Source: an uncultured Anaerolineae bacterium
GTDB lineage: Bacteria; Chloroflexota; Anaerolineae; Aggregatilineales; Phototrophicaceae
Reading direction: 5' to 3'
DNA length: 64,000 bases
Assembly: GCA_938022205.1 (NCBI GenBank)
Contig: CALIEB010000001.1
Span: 434,001-498,000 of the forward strand
The position numbers and the translations under genes are program-made. A model generated the notes under the pieces. That model made no database searches and was not told the origin of the DNA. It saw nothing but the letters and a program-made list of their open reading frames with translations. Below are positions 52,542 through 60,762 of this stretch, piece after piece; position 1 is the stretch's first letter, and every line of letters starts with the position of its first letter.

Positions 52542-54041
52542 ATGAACGCTCCTCATCTCGTCTTGATTGTGCTGGACACACAGCGGCGCGACCGCCTATC
52601 ACTCTACGGGCATACGGTGAACACGTCGCCGGCGTTGGACGACTACGCCGCGCGCGCCACCGTCTTCACCCGTGCGATTGCCCCTGCCCAATGGACAATC
52701 CCCGCGCACGGCTCGCTCTTCACCGGCTTCTACCCGACCGCACACGGCTTTACCCAAGCGTTCGACGTGCTGAGCGAAACGCACGTCACACTGGCGGAAC
52801 TGCTGCAGCTGGCAGGCTATCGCACAGCAGCGTTTTGCAACAACCCGCTGGTGGGCGTGTTGGACAACGGCTTGCAACGCGGCTTTGCCGAGTTCTACAA
52901 CTACGCGGGCGCGTCGCCCAATCGCCCACGCACACGCCCCGCCACGCTGCTGACCCAAGCCTATGCCGCTTTCAACCGCTTCGCCCGCGCTGTGTCGAAC
53001 CGCTTCGCCCACAGCGCGTTCTTGTTCGAGCTGGGGCTGCAGGCGTGGTTCACGCCGCTTTGGACGCGCTTCGCTAACTACAAGGGCAGCACCGCCCGCA
53101 GCATCGCCGACCTTTGCGCCTATTGGGAAACGCACACGCAGCGCGGCGATGCCCCGCTGTTCGTCTATCTCAACCTCATGGGAACACACATGCCGCTGCG
53201 ACCAGCCGCTGCAACGCTGCGTCGCATTGCGCCCGACATCGCCAAAAGCCGTGCCGCGCTGCGCTGGATGGCACAACACAACGGCGACGGCGCAAGTTGG
53301 ATAAGCCCGCTGCGCGCACCGCTGGCAGATTGGCAGCGCGAGACCGTGCTGGCACACTACGACGCGAGCATTGTCGAACAAGACGCGCACCTTGCGCGCT
53401 ATCTCGCCTTGCTGGCACGCACGCCCAACACCCGCGTGATTGTCACTGCTGACCATGGAGAGGGCTTGGGCGACCACAACCACTTTGGACATAGCTTCGT
53501 TGTCCATCATGAGCTGGTACACGTGCCGCTGCTCGTGCGCGACGAGGAACAGTTCACAGGCGGGCAGCACACGGCAAACGTCTCGACGCGGCGCGTTTTC
53601 CACACGCTCTTGGCGTGGGCGGGACAGCCCGCGCCCGCCAGCCACGACGCGGACGCGCTGCCGTTGGGCATCGACACGCCCGCGCCCGCCTTCAGCGAAG
53701 CTGTGCCGCCGCAAACGCTGCTCACGCTGCTGCACAAACGCGCACCCGACCTCGTCGCCCGCCTCGCGCTGACACAAACGCGCCGCGCTATCTACGACGG
53801 TGACTATAAGCTGCTCATCTGCGGCGAACAGCTCGAGGCACTCTACAACGTGGCGCAAGACTCCACCGAAACGCAAGACCTTGCGCCCACGCCAGATGCC
53901 GCCGCGCACGTGCGCCCGCTTGCCGCCAAGCTCGCGGCGTTTGTGCAGGCACAGCACGCCGCCGCCGCGCCCACCACCATGCCCGCCACCTACGGTGAGG
54001 AGGTGCTAGCCAACCTGCGCGCCTTAGGCTATTTGGAGTAG
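52542..54041 (+). CDS. Sulfatase-fold hydrolase/transferase lacking the formylglycine motif
   Basis: 499 residues of the alkaline phosphatase/sulfatase superfamily. The N-terminal metal site is VLIVLDTQRRDRLSLYGH, and the later one VTADHGEGLGDHNHFGHS. Where true sulfatases have CxPSR, this one has WTIPAHGSLFTG, with Thr as candidate nucleophile, as in LtaS-like phosphoglycerol transferases. The substrate could be a phosphodiester or sulfate of envelope glycans. No transmembrane helix or signal peptide is seen, which argues for the cytoplasm. The last 57 bases have a decayed copy at 55627-55684. Confidence 0.82.
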   Translation: MNAPHLVLIVLDTQRRDRLSLYGHTVNTSPALDDYAARATVFTRAIAPAQWTIPAHGSLFTGFYPTAHGFTQAFDVLSETHVTLAELLQLAGYRTAAFCNNPLVGVLDNGLQRGFAEFYNYAGASPNRPRTRPATLLTQAYAAFNRFARAVSNRFAHSAFLFELGLQAWFTPLWTRFANYKGSTARSIADLCAYWETHTQRGDAPLFVYLNLMGTHMPLRPAAATLRRIAPDIAKSRAALRWMAQHNGDGASWISPLRAPLADWQRETVLAHYDASIVEQDAHLARYLALLARTPNTRVIVTADHGEGLGDHNHFGHSFVVHHELVHVPLLVRDEEQFTGGQHTANVSTRRVFHTLLAWAGQPAPASHDADALPLGIDTPAPAFSEAVPPQTLLTLLHKRAPDLVARLALTQTRRAIYDGDYKLLICGEQLEALYNVAQDSTETQDLAPTPDAAAHVRPLAAKLAAFVQAQHAAAAPTTMPATYGEEVLANLRALGYLE

Positions 54042-54057
54042 TGCCGGGCGCATGGGC

Positions 54058-55518
54058 TTAGCGAACGGTCAACACGGTAATATCACCATCAAAAGCAATC
54101 AAATCAGCCGAAACCCAACCGCCCGCTTCGGCTATATAAACCCAAGTGCTGTTCGCGTTGCGTGCAATCGCAGTGACAGCACCCGAAACGCCATTAATAC
54201 GTCTGCTATTGGGAAATGGGTTGGCACGCACATTAACCCCCGACACGGTAGTTCGCCCAGTGACCGAAGGTAGCGCGGGTTGTTCATCGCTAGCTAAACC
54301 ATAAACGACATTGCCTACTACCAGTTGTTTGAGATTTTCCCATACCGATACATTCAGCGGAAATCTGCGCACTAGCTCGCCCGTCTGTGCGTCAAACAAC
54401 CCCATGCGCAACGCCGGTTCAATTTCAAAATAGCAGAGAACAAGCCTTTCGTTGATAGGAATAAAAAAGTTCCCCCAAATTTCAATATTAGTTTCGATAA
54501 CTTGGTTACTCGCTGGCACATAAATCAACACTTTGGTGTATTGACCTCTGGTGGGTTGTGCGTAAACTAGGTTTTCACCGATAAACTTGAAGCCACCCCA
54601 CCCAATTGGACCAACGTCAACACCATCAACTCGGAAAATCTCTGTTTTGCTGTCTAAATCGTAGACACGCAAATTACCGCGCCTAGAATATGTTGCAATT
54701 TGTGCGCCCGCGGCATACCGACCGCTTGGGCTGATAGTGCCATGCGCCCCCATTCGTGCGTAAAGTTCAATGAGCTGCGTGTCTTGTTCAAGGTCAAAAA
54801 CGCGCCAGGTGCTAGAACCGCTGCTGTAAGGGTCATAGTTGGTGACTACCGACAGTCGTCGCCCATCTGCGCTTAACTCGGCTGTCCGCATGAGTGGGTA
54901 CTTAAGGTTGCCAACTTGGCTCTGAGTTTCTAAATCGTAGATGATGGCACCATTTTGTCCCGCAATCAACAACCGCTTCCCATCGGGAAACTCGACTTGC
55001 GTACCCTGGTAAGACTCGCTGTAATTCAGTCCAGATGCCAGTCGAACGGCTGCTTGGTTCAGGTCAGCGGGTTGATAGAACACCGAAGACCCTTGTATAT
55101 AAAGATAGCCAGAACCCGACGAAAGCAGACTCGGTTTAATGCCCAGCGAGAAGCGTCCTAACTCGCTCGCCTCTGGCAGACGGTAGAGACGTGCCGACTG
55201 AGTGTCTATCGAGCTTAACCATAGCAGTGTGGTATTGTCAACAAAGACAACTTGGGAAGTATTGGGCAGAGTGAGCAGCGTTTCGCCGCTAAGACGGTCA
55301 ATAACGGTCGCGTCAAATACGCTTGGAGACTTCGAGGCTTTAATGACGACAAAACGCCCGTCAGGACTTACGTTGGCATAGTCATCCCCATCGATGAAAG
55401 CGATCGGCACCATCGCACGTATTTCTTCAGGTGTAAGCGACTGGTCTTGCGCCACAGTCAGCTGAACCAGCATCAACAGTGCCATGATAGAAACAACAAA
55501 AAAACGGATAAGAAACAT
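54058..55518 (-). CDS. Secreted beta-propeller/SH3b protein, AT-rich
   Basis: 486 residues with a signal peptide (FFVVSIMALLMLVQLTVAQ). Propeller-like repeats fill most of it (YANVSPDGRFVVIKASK, LSADGRRLSVVTNY, TISPSGRYAAGAQIA), and the C-terminal 60 residues form an SH3b domain (VNVRANPFPNSRRI, WVYIAEAGGWVSADLI). Its base composition is clearly more AT-rich than the genes on either side, and the codon use differs, which suggests recent acquisition. It lies between the sulfatase-like gene and a decayed duplicate of that gene's 3' end. Promoter TGC-TAGAAT (minus, 55564-55572). Confidence 0.8.
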   Translation of the reverse strand: MFLIRFFVVSIMALLMLVQLTVAQDQSLTPEEIRAMVPIAFIDGDDYANVSPDGRFVVIKASKSPSVFDATVIDRLSGETLLTLPNTSQVVFVDNTTLLWLSSIDTQSARLYRLPEASELGRFSLGIKPSLLSSGSGYLYIQGSSVFYQPADLNQAAVRLASGLNYSESYQGTQVEFPDGKRLLIAGQNGAIIYDLETQSQVGNLKYPLMRTAELSADGRRLSVVTNYDPYSSGSSTWRVFDLEQDTQLIELYARMGAHGTISPSGRYAAGAQIATYSRRGNLRVYDLDSKTEIFRVDGVDVGPIGWGGFKFIGENLVYAQPTRGQYTKVLIYVPASNQVIETNIEIWGNFFIPINERLVLCYFEIEPALRMGLFDAQTGELVRRFPLNVSVWENLKQLVVGNVVYGLASDEQPALPSVTGRTTVSGVNVRANPFPNSRRINGVSGAVTAIARNANSTWVYIAEAGGWVSADLIAFDGDITVLTVR

Positions 55519-55563
55519 AGGTTGATTTTCTCCTTAACGGTTATGCACAAAATATTTGAGATT

Positions 55564-55572
55564 ATTCTAGCA
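55564..55572 (-). promoter_or_regulatory. Extended -10 promoter of the AT-rich propeller gene
   Basis: Minus strand reads TGC-TAGAAT, about 46 bases before the start codon. Confidence 0.5.
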
Positions 55573-55626
55573 CTAAATTAACTGTCAACACAACCACATT
55601 TCACAAATGAGACGACACCTAATGCA

Positions 55627-55684
55627 GCCGCCTACAGTGAAGAAGTGCTAGCCAAACCTACACACCTTAGGCTATTTGGGGTAG
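55627..55684 (+). pseudogene. Decayed copy of the sulfatase-like gene 3' end
   Basis: Aligns to 53985-54041 with about eight substitutions and one 1-base insertion, keeping the segments GTGCTAGCCAA and CTTAGGCTATTTGG plus the stop. The insertion breaks the frame. Most changes are G to A. Together the two copies bracket the AT-rich gene at 54058-55518. Confidence 0.8.
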
Positions 55685-55719
55685 ATTACACACTGTTTAC
55701 ACACGGCACGCCCAAGCTA

Positions 55720-55728
55720 TGTCATAAT
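55720..55728 (+). promoter_or_regulatory. Extended -10 promoter of the two-component operon
   Basis: TGT-CATAAT lies 29 bases before the start at 55757. Confidence 0.45.
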
Positions 55729-55756
55729 AAGCATGGCAGCAGCAGGCAGGCACACC

Positions 55757-56443
55757 ATGAGCGAGACGATTTTACTGGTGGAAGACGAACAGCGCATCAT
55801 TGACCTGGCGCGCATGTACCTTGAGCAAGAGGGGTTCACCGTGCGCTTTGCGTTGGACGGCGCAAGCGCGCTCGAAAGTATTGTCCAGCACGCGCCCGCG
55901 CTCATGGTGCTGGATTTGATGCTGCCCGTGCTGGATGGCTGGGAAGTTTGCCGCCGCGTGCGCGCCAACCCTGCCACAAGCGACCTGCCAATTATCATGC
56001 TCACCGCCCGCAGCGACGACATCGACAAAATCGTCGGGCTAGAGCTGGGCGCGGACGATTATTTGACCAAGCCATTTAACCCTCGCGAGCTGGTCGCGCG
56101 AATCAAAGCGATTTTACGCCGCAGTGAGCGCAAGGCTGCGCCCACAGGCGACGCACCGCTGGTCTTCGGCAACTTGCGAATTGATGTTCCCTCGCGGGAA
56201 GTGCGCGTGGATGGACGCATCGTCGAGCTGCGCATGAAGGAGTTTGACCTGCTGCTCACGCTGGCGGAGAACAAAAACATCGTCTTCGACCGCGAGAAGC
56301 TCCTTAACGTCGTGTGGGGCTATAACTTCGCAGGCGAGACGCGCACCGTCGACATGCACATCGCACACTTACGCCACAAGCTGGCAGGTATGACTCCCAC
56401 CATCGAGACCGTGTGGGGCGTGGGCTATAAGTTCGTGCCATGA
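55757..56443 (+). CDS. OmpR/PhoB-type response regulator
   Basis: 228 residues. The receiver domain has Asp10/Glu11, phospho-acceptor Asp53 (LMVLDLMLPV) and Lys near LTKPFN. The winged-helix DNA-binding domain follows (VRVDGRIVELRMKEFDLLLTLAENK, NVVWGYNFAGETRTVDMHIAHLR). It would activate transcription on phosphorylation by the kinase whose gene overlaps it by 4 bases (ATGA). The target genes are unknown. Confidence 0.95.
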   Translation: MSETILLVEDEQRIIDLARMYLEQEGFTVRFALDGASALESIVQHAPALMVLDLMLPVLDGWEVCRRVRANPATSDLPIIMLTARSDDIDKIVGLELGADDYLTKPFNPRELVARIKAILRRSERKAAPTGDAPLVFGNLRIDVPSREVRVDGRIVELRMKEFDLLLTLAENKNIVFDREKLLNVVWGYNFAGETRTVDMHIAHLRHKLAGMTPTIETVWGVGYKFVP

Positions 56444-57918
56444 CGCTGCGCACACGGCTCTTTGCCTCGTACATGCTACTGTTGATTGTGGCACTGCTCG
56501 TGTTAGGCGGCACGCTGCTGTTATTTTTCAGCCGCCAAGCCGCGCCACCGCAAGCCACGTTCCAGCGGCTGGCGGTTCTCGTGCAGGCGTTGAACGTGCG
56601 CGACGTGCTGCGCAGCCTTACGCCCACGCAACAAACTTCGCGACGTGCCGTTGAACAGGTGCGCGACGTGCTGGACGAATTCGCCCAGACGCGCGATGTG
56701 CGCGTGCTGTGGCTCGTGCAAGCGGACGAACGTCAGCTCATCTTACACGACAGCAGCGGCACGTTCGCCGACGATCACCCGCTCGTCATCACCGATGACA
56801 GGTTTTTTAGCACCGCGCTGGAGCGCACGCTGGGTGGCAACGCGCGCCAACTTTACGGCAGCTTTCAAAACCCTGACGGCAGCGTGTGGCTGTTTGGCGG
56901 GGTTAGTCGAACGTTCACCACGCCGCGCCGCCAAGAAGTCATCAACACGTTGCTGCTGGCTGAACCCGCGCCAACCGCCAGCTTGCAAGACGTGCTGAGC
57001 CAGTTTTACGGCGCAATCGTGCCGCCGCTGCTGCAAGCCGCCGGCATCGGCTTGCTGGTGGCGTTTGTGCTGGCACTGCTCATCAGCCGCAGCGTGGCGC
57101 GCCCGCTGCAAAACTTAGTGAGCGCGGTGCGCGCCGTCACGCGCGGGCAGTACGACCACGACGTGCCGGAAGAAGGCGTGCGCGAGGTGCGCGCGCTTGC
57201 CCGCGCCTTCAACCACATGCGTGCCGAAGTCCAGCGCACGCAGAACGCCCAACGCGACTTTCTGGCGAACGTCTCGCACGACCTCAAGACCCCGCTCGCC
57301 TCCATTCAAGGTTACGCGCAAGCCATTTACGAGGGCGTGGCACACGACCCTGCCGAAGCAGCGCGCATCATCCAAGACGAAGCGGCGCGTCTCAACCGCA
57401 TGGTAAGCGAGGTCACCGACCTCATCCGCCTACAAGCGGGCAGCATGCCCTTCCAGCGCGTGCCGCTGAACATTGCCGAGCTGGTCGAGGGCATTGTCAC
57501 ACGCTTGCGCGTTGTCGCCGAGCGCAAGAACCTCACGCTTAGCACCAACCTAAGCAGCGTGCCAACGCTCTACGGCGACGGCGACCGACTGGCGCAGGTT
57601 GTCACCAACTTGCTTAGCAACGCCATCAAGTACACGCCGTCGGGCGGACACGTGCTGGTTAGCCTGGTGCCTGAGGGACAAAGCGTGCGCCTGACGGTGC
57701 GCGACAACGGCGTGGGCATCCCGCCCGCCGAGCTTGAGCGCATCTTCGAGCGATTCTACCAAGTCGACAAGGCGCGCGGCTCACAGCGCGGCACCGGGCT
57801 GGGGCTGGCGATTGCCCGCGAGATTGTGCAAGCGCACGGCGGCACGCTGACCGCCGAGAGCGCAGGCATCAATCAAGGCGCGGCGTTTCACGTTTTGCTG
57901 CCTTTACAATCCGCCTAA
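56440..57918 (+). CDS. Membrane sensor histidine kinase
   Basis: 492 residues. Two transmembrane helices (about 12-31 and 193-216) flank an extracytoplasmic sensor of about 160 residues. Then come HAMP (RPLQNLVSAVRAVTRGQYDHDV), HisKA (NVSHDLKTPLASIQG, His280) and a HATPase domain (NLLSNAIKYTPSGGH, VRDNGVGIPPAELERIFERF, GTGLGLAI). It is the partner of the regulator just upstream. Its end overlaps the convergent mgtE gene by 4 bases. Confidence 0.95.
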   Translation: MTLRTRLFASYMLLLIVALLVLGGTLLLFFSRQAAPPQATFQRLAVLVQALNVRDVLRSLTPTQQTSRRAVEQVRDVLDEFAQTRDVRVLWLVQADERQLILHDSSGTFADDHPLVITDDRFFSTALERTLGGNARQLYGSFQNPDGSVWLFGGVSRTFTTPRRQEVINTLLLAEPAPTASLQDVLSQFYGAIVPPLLQAAGIGLLVAFVLALLISRSVARPLQNLVSAVRAVTRGQYDHDVPEEGVREVRALARAFNHMRAEVQRTQNAQRDFLANVSHDLKTPLASIQGYAQAIYEGVAHDPAEAARIIQDEAARLNRMVSEVTDLIRLQAGSMPFQRVPLNIAELVEGIVTRLRVVAERKNLTLSTNLSSVPTLYGDGDRLAQVVTNLLSNAIKYTPSGGHVLVSLVPEGQSVRLTVRDNGVGIPPAELERIFERFYQVDKARGSQRGTGLGLAIAREIVQAHGGTLTAESAGINQGAAFHVLLPLQSA

Positions 57919-59258
57919 GACCTGCCCAAAATGAGCGTGGCAATCGTAAAGTAGATGAACACGCCGGAAATATCCGAGAGCGTGGTAATCAACGGCGCAC
58001 TGGCGGCAGCCGGGTCAAATTTAAGGCGGCTAAGCAAAAAGGGCAGCAGCATGCCGATGACGCTGCCAAAAATCACCGTGCAGACCATTGTCAGGGAGAC
58101 CGTCAACCCAATCAACGCGCCGCCACGCAGCACCCCAATCACGGACACCGCCAATGCCATTGTCACGCCCAGCATTGCTGCTGTCAGCAGCTCTTTGCGC
58201 ACCAAGTACAGCCAGTCGCTCAGCTTGACCTCGCCCGTTGCCAGCGCGCGTACGGCTAAGGTCGCCGACTGTGACCCCGCGTTGCCGCTACTGTCAATCA
58301 ACAGGGGCAAGAAGAAGACCAACGCCACGTTGGCGGCGATAATATCCTCAAAGCTAGCGATTGCCCCGCCCGAGAACACGTTCATAACGACCAACGCCAC
58401 CAGCCAAACGATGCGCTTGCGGTACAAGGCGAAGATTTTGGCATCACGGTAGTTCTCTCGCAACGGCGAAATGCCGCCAACCCGATGAAAGTCTTCGGTC
58501 ACTTCTTCTGCTGCCACGTCCATCACGTCGTCAAACGTGACAATGCCCAACAGCACGCCGTCACTGTCGATGACTGGCACGCTAGCGAGGTCGTAGCGCT
58601 CCATGACGCGCACAGCTTCCTCGCGGTCTTGCGTCGCTTGCAGCGCGATGTACTGGTAGTCCATCAGGTCGGCAATCGTCTTGGTGGGTTCTGCCAAGAT
58701 GACGCGGCGCAAGCTAATCGCATCGAGCAGTTTCCACGCCTTATCCGTCACGTAGAGCGTGTCGACGGTCTCACTGTCGCGCCCCTTTGTACGGATGTGT
58801 TCGAGAGCCTGCGCAATCGTCCACTCCGGACGCACTGCCACGTAGTCGGGGGTCATCAGCCGCCCTACGCTCTCGGGCGGATAGCCCAACAGCTGGCGCG
58901 CCTCTTTCAAGTCTTCCGGACTAAGCAGGTTGAGCAGCCGCTGTGTCACCTGACCGGGCAGCTCCCCTAGCAAATACGTGCGGTCGTCGGGCGTGAGTTC
59001 CGCCAGCAAGCGGCGCGTCTCCTCTTGGTTAAGAGCCGCCAACAGCGCATTCTGCTGGTCTTTCTCCAGCTGCGCGAACACCTCGCCGGAAAGCTCGCGC
59101 GGCAGCAGGCGAAACAGCACCATGCGCTCGGTGTCGTCAAGGTCAAACAACAGCTCGGCGATTTCGGGTTCAGGCAAATTGATGACCGAATCGCGCACTG
59201 CCTGCCATTTGTGTTCAGAAATCAGCTGCAAAACGCTATCAACTTGATGTGCAAGCAT
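57915..59258 (-). CDS. mgtE: Magnesium transporter MgtE
   Basis: Magnesium-gated channel/transporter of 447 residues. The N domain (about 1-130) has MgtE-type helical repeats (LLFDLDDTERMVLFRLLP, LLAALNQEETRRLLAELTPDDR). Two CBS domains follow (MTPDYVAVRPEWTIAQAL and YDLASVPVIDSDGVLLGIVTFDDVMDV). The five-helix membrane part has GGAIASFEDIIAANVALVFFLPLLIDSSGNAGSQSATLAVRAL in segments. AGAGGAGG precedes the ATG. A leader of about 250 bases with a terminator-like hairpin and a short ORF suggests attenuation by magnesium or a similar cue. Confidence 0.93.
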   Translation of the reverse strand: MLAHQVDSVLQLISEHKWQAVRDSVINLPEPEIAELLFDLDDTERMVLFRLLPRELSGEVFAQLEKDQQNALLAALNQEETRRLLAELTPDDRTYLLGELPGQVTQRLLNLLSPEDLKEARQLLGYPPESVGRLMTPDYVAVRPEWTIAQALEHIRTKGRDSETVDTLYVTDKAWKLLDAISLRRVILAEPTKTIADLMDYQYIALQATQDREEAVRVMERYDLASVPVIDSDGVLLGIVTFDDVMDVAAEEVTEDFHRVGGISPLRENYRDAKIFALYRKRIVWLVALVVMNVFSGGAIASFEDIIAANVALVFFLPLLIDSSGNAGSQSATLAVRALATGEVKLSDWLYLVRKELLTAAMLGVTMALAVSVIGVLRGGALIGLTVSLTMVCTVIFGSVIGMLLPFLLSRLKFDPAAASAPLITTLSDISGVFIYFTIATLILGRS

Positions 59259-59298
59259 GGGTTGCCTCCTCTTTTAGGGTTAGTGATATGCGATTGTT

Positions 59299-59365
59299 AG
59301 AAAAACTTGGGGCATTCGCGCTTGTGCCACACGCTACACTGCTGTGAGCGCGCACAAGCCCAAAG
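59299..59365 (-). terminator. Terminator-like hairpin in the mgtE leader
   Basis: In the minus-strand transcript, GCTTGTGC pairs with GCACAAGC (plus-strand 59352-59359 and 59320-59327) inside an outer stem CTTTGGGC/GCCCCAAG (one mismatch), followed by TTTTTCT. It lies between the promoter and the mgtE start, so it could act as an attenuator. Confidence 0.6.
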
Positions 59366-59385
59366 AGGCGGCTTACAACAGGGGG

Positions 59386-59445
59386 TTAGCGAGGAAGCAC
59401 AGGCACATCTGCCAATAACTTAGGGTGACTACTGTCCACGTCCAT
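59386..59445 (-). CDS. Putative 19-residue leader peptide upstream of mgtE
   Basis: A short ORF in the mgtE leader encodes MDVDSSHPKLLADVPVLPR, rich in Asp and Pro. Some enterobacterial magnesium-transporter leaders encode acidic/proline-rich peptides. The best ribosome site (AAGGAG) lies 15 bases before the ATG, further than normal, so translation is doubtful. Confidence 0.3.
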   Translation of the reverse strand: MDVDSSHPKLLADVPVLPR

Positions 59446-59514
59446 TGAGATGAACCGTTGCTCCTTACAAGGGTCGATAAAAAGCGCGCTTAGGCATCCA
59501 AGCGGCACACGCCA

Positions 59515-59523
59515 ATTATACCA
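59515..59523 (-). promoter_or_regulatory. Extended -10 promoter of mgtE
   Basis: Minus strand reads TGG-TATAAT and overlaps the stop codon of the upstream gene. It leaves a leader of about 250 bases before mgtE. Confidence 0.6.
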
Positions 59524-60232
59524 CATGCTGGCGCAGTGCATAGACCACCCCCACGCCAAAAAGCCAAGCGTCAAGCCATTGGTCGGCGCGTAATCCCGCC
59601 AGCACAGGGTTATAGTCGCCGCGCAAGAAACCTAACGCGAACATCAGCAGCGCAACGCCCGCTAGCCCGATGCCGAAGAGCCTGCCACGCGCGCTGCCAC
59701 GCCACGCCGCCAGCAACAGCAGCGCGCCCCAAAGCCCAGCTGCCGCCGCGCCGACGGTCTGGGTTTGCCAGCGCGGAGCTTCGGCACCGTAGAGGTCAAG
59801 CCCTTCCGCCGCCAGCCATGCCGGCAGCCCAACCAGCGACACAAGCTCTGCGCCCGCCGCACACAAGGCTTGTGCGCAGCCCAGCCAGCCCGCCGCCGCC
59901 AATAGCGGCACACAAGGCGCGAGCCGTTCCAATAAGGCGCGCCCGTCCACACCACGCAAGCGTGCGCCTAAAAGCACACCGCCCACTGCGCCCAACGTTG
60001 CGCCGCGCCAGTCGAGACCGCCCGCCAGCAAGCGCGTGATTTCGTCAGGGTGCGCGACAAAATACACCCAATAGAGAGCCACGTGCAGCGCGCGCCCCAA
60101 CAATACGCCCGCCACCAACCCCAACAGCAGCGCGTCCGCCGTGCGTGCGCGCCTGCCCGCAGGCGCGCTAGCCACGCCCCACAGCAGGCACACCGCCACC
60201 GCCGCGCTCATGATGGTCTGATAGGTGAGCAT
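59516..60232 (-). CDS. Degenerate prolipoprotein diacylglyceryl transferase homologue
   Basis: 238 residues with about seven hydrophobic helices. The Lgt-like order is visible: GRALHVALYWVYF, GGLDWRGATLGAVGG (Lgt: GGLSFHGG) and AGWLGCAQALCAAG (Lgt: GRIGCFLNGC). The histidine and arginine that are critical in characterised Lgt are Arg and Trp here, so it may not transfer diacylglycerol. GGAGG lies 6 bases before the start. Other lipoproteins in this window imply a true Lgt elsewhere. Confidence 0.6.
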   Translation of the reverse strand: MLTYQTIMSAAVAVCLLWGVASAPAGRRARTADALLLGLVAGVLLGRALHVALYWVYFVAHPDEITRLLAGGLDWRGATLGAVGGVLLGARLRGVDGRALLERLAPCVPLLAAAGWLGCAQALCAAGAELVSLVGLPAWLAAEGLDLYGAEAPRWQTQTVGAAAAGLWGALLLLAAWRGSARGRLFGIGLAGVALLMFALGFLRGDYNPVLAGLRADQWLDAWLFGVGVVYALRQHVV

Positions 60233-60270
60233 GCTTATCCTCCATGCGATGGCTGCATGATTGCGCGCGC

Positions 60271-60322
60271 GGGAACTCTCCGTCGCCACAGCGTTGGAGA
60301 GGATTCTGGTGTGAGGGCAGCC
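60271..60322 (-). repeat. REP-like palindromic element, copy B
   Basis: On the minus strand this reads CCTCACACC...CCTCTCCAACGCTGTGGCGACGGAGAG, similar to copy A at 22230 with the loop inverted. CTCTCC/GGAGAG forms the stem. Degenerate. Confidence 0.5.
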
Positions 60323-60459
60323 TTAGAACGCGCTTGCCGCAACACAGCGTGCCATAACCATTAACGATTTGAAAAGTGCGGTAAAATAAGCTAAAGATGG
60401 CGCATCTTATTATAAAACGAAGCGCACGCTTTACCAAATAATCAGGAAGGATACCGCCT

Positions 60460-60762
60460 ATGCCGCTCTATGACTATCGCTGCCTCGATTGTGGGCATGA
60501 GTGGGAAGAGTTCCATGAGATTGACGGCGCGGCGCGCGACTGCCCGCAATGCGAAAGCACACGCCTGCAGAAGCGCATCACCAGCGCGCCTACTATCGCC
60601 GGCGGCATGCTGACCCATGCCGGTGACGGGAAAATCGCCACCAAAGAGCAGCTGCGCGCCAAATGGGCGGAAGAAACGCCCAAGCTGCGCAAGAAGCTCG
60701 TCGCCAAGTTCGGCGAAGACGCTGTCAAAAAGCTACCGACGCTGAACCTTGATAACGACTAG
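60460..60762 (+). CDS. FmdB-family zinc ribbon protein
   Basis: 100 residues. The N-terminus is the FmdB/CxxC-CxxC zinc ribbon: MPLYDYRCLDCGHEWE with cysteines 8 and 11, then DCPQCES with cysteines 29 and 32 (approximate). The C-terminal half is Lys/Glu-rich helix. The family is annotated as putative regulators; the role is unknown. The amidohydrolase start overlaps its end by 14 bases. Confidence 0.87.
   Translation: MPLYDYRCLDCGHEWEEFHEIDGAARDCPQCESTRLQKRITSAPTIAGGMLTHAGDGKIATKEQLRAKWAEETPKLRKKLVAKFGEDAVKKLPTLNLDND

Noticed and set aside
54058-55684. Insertion sequence around the AT-rich gene
   Set aside because: No transposase, and the flanking copies match the host sulfatase gene end rather than terminal inverted repeats.
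59259-59515. M-box or yybP-ykoY riboswitch before mgtE
   Set aside because: None of their conserved sequence blocks could be read in the leader; only a hairpin and a mini-ORF are supported.
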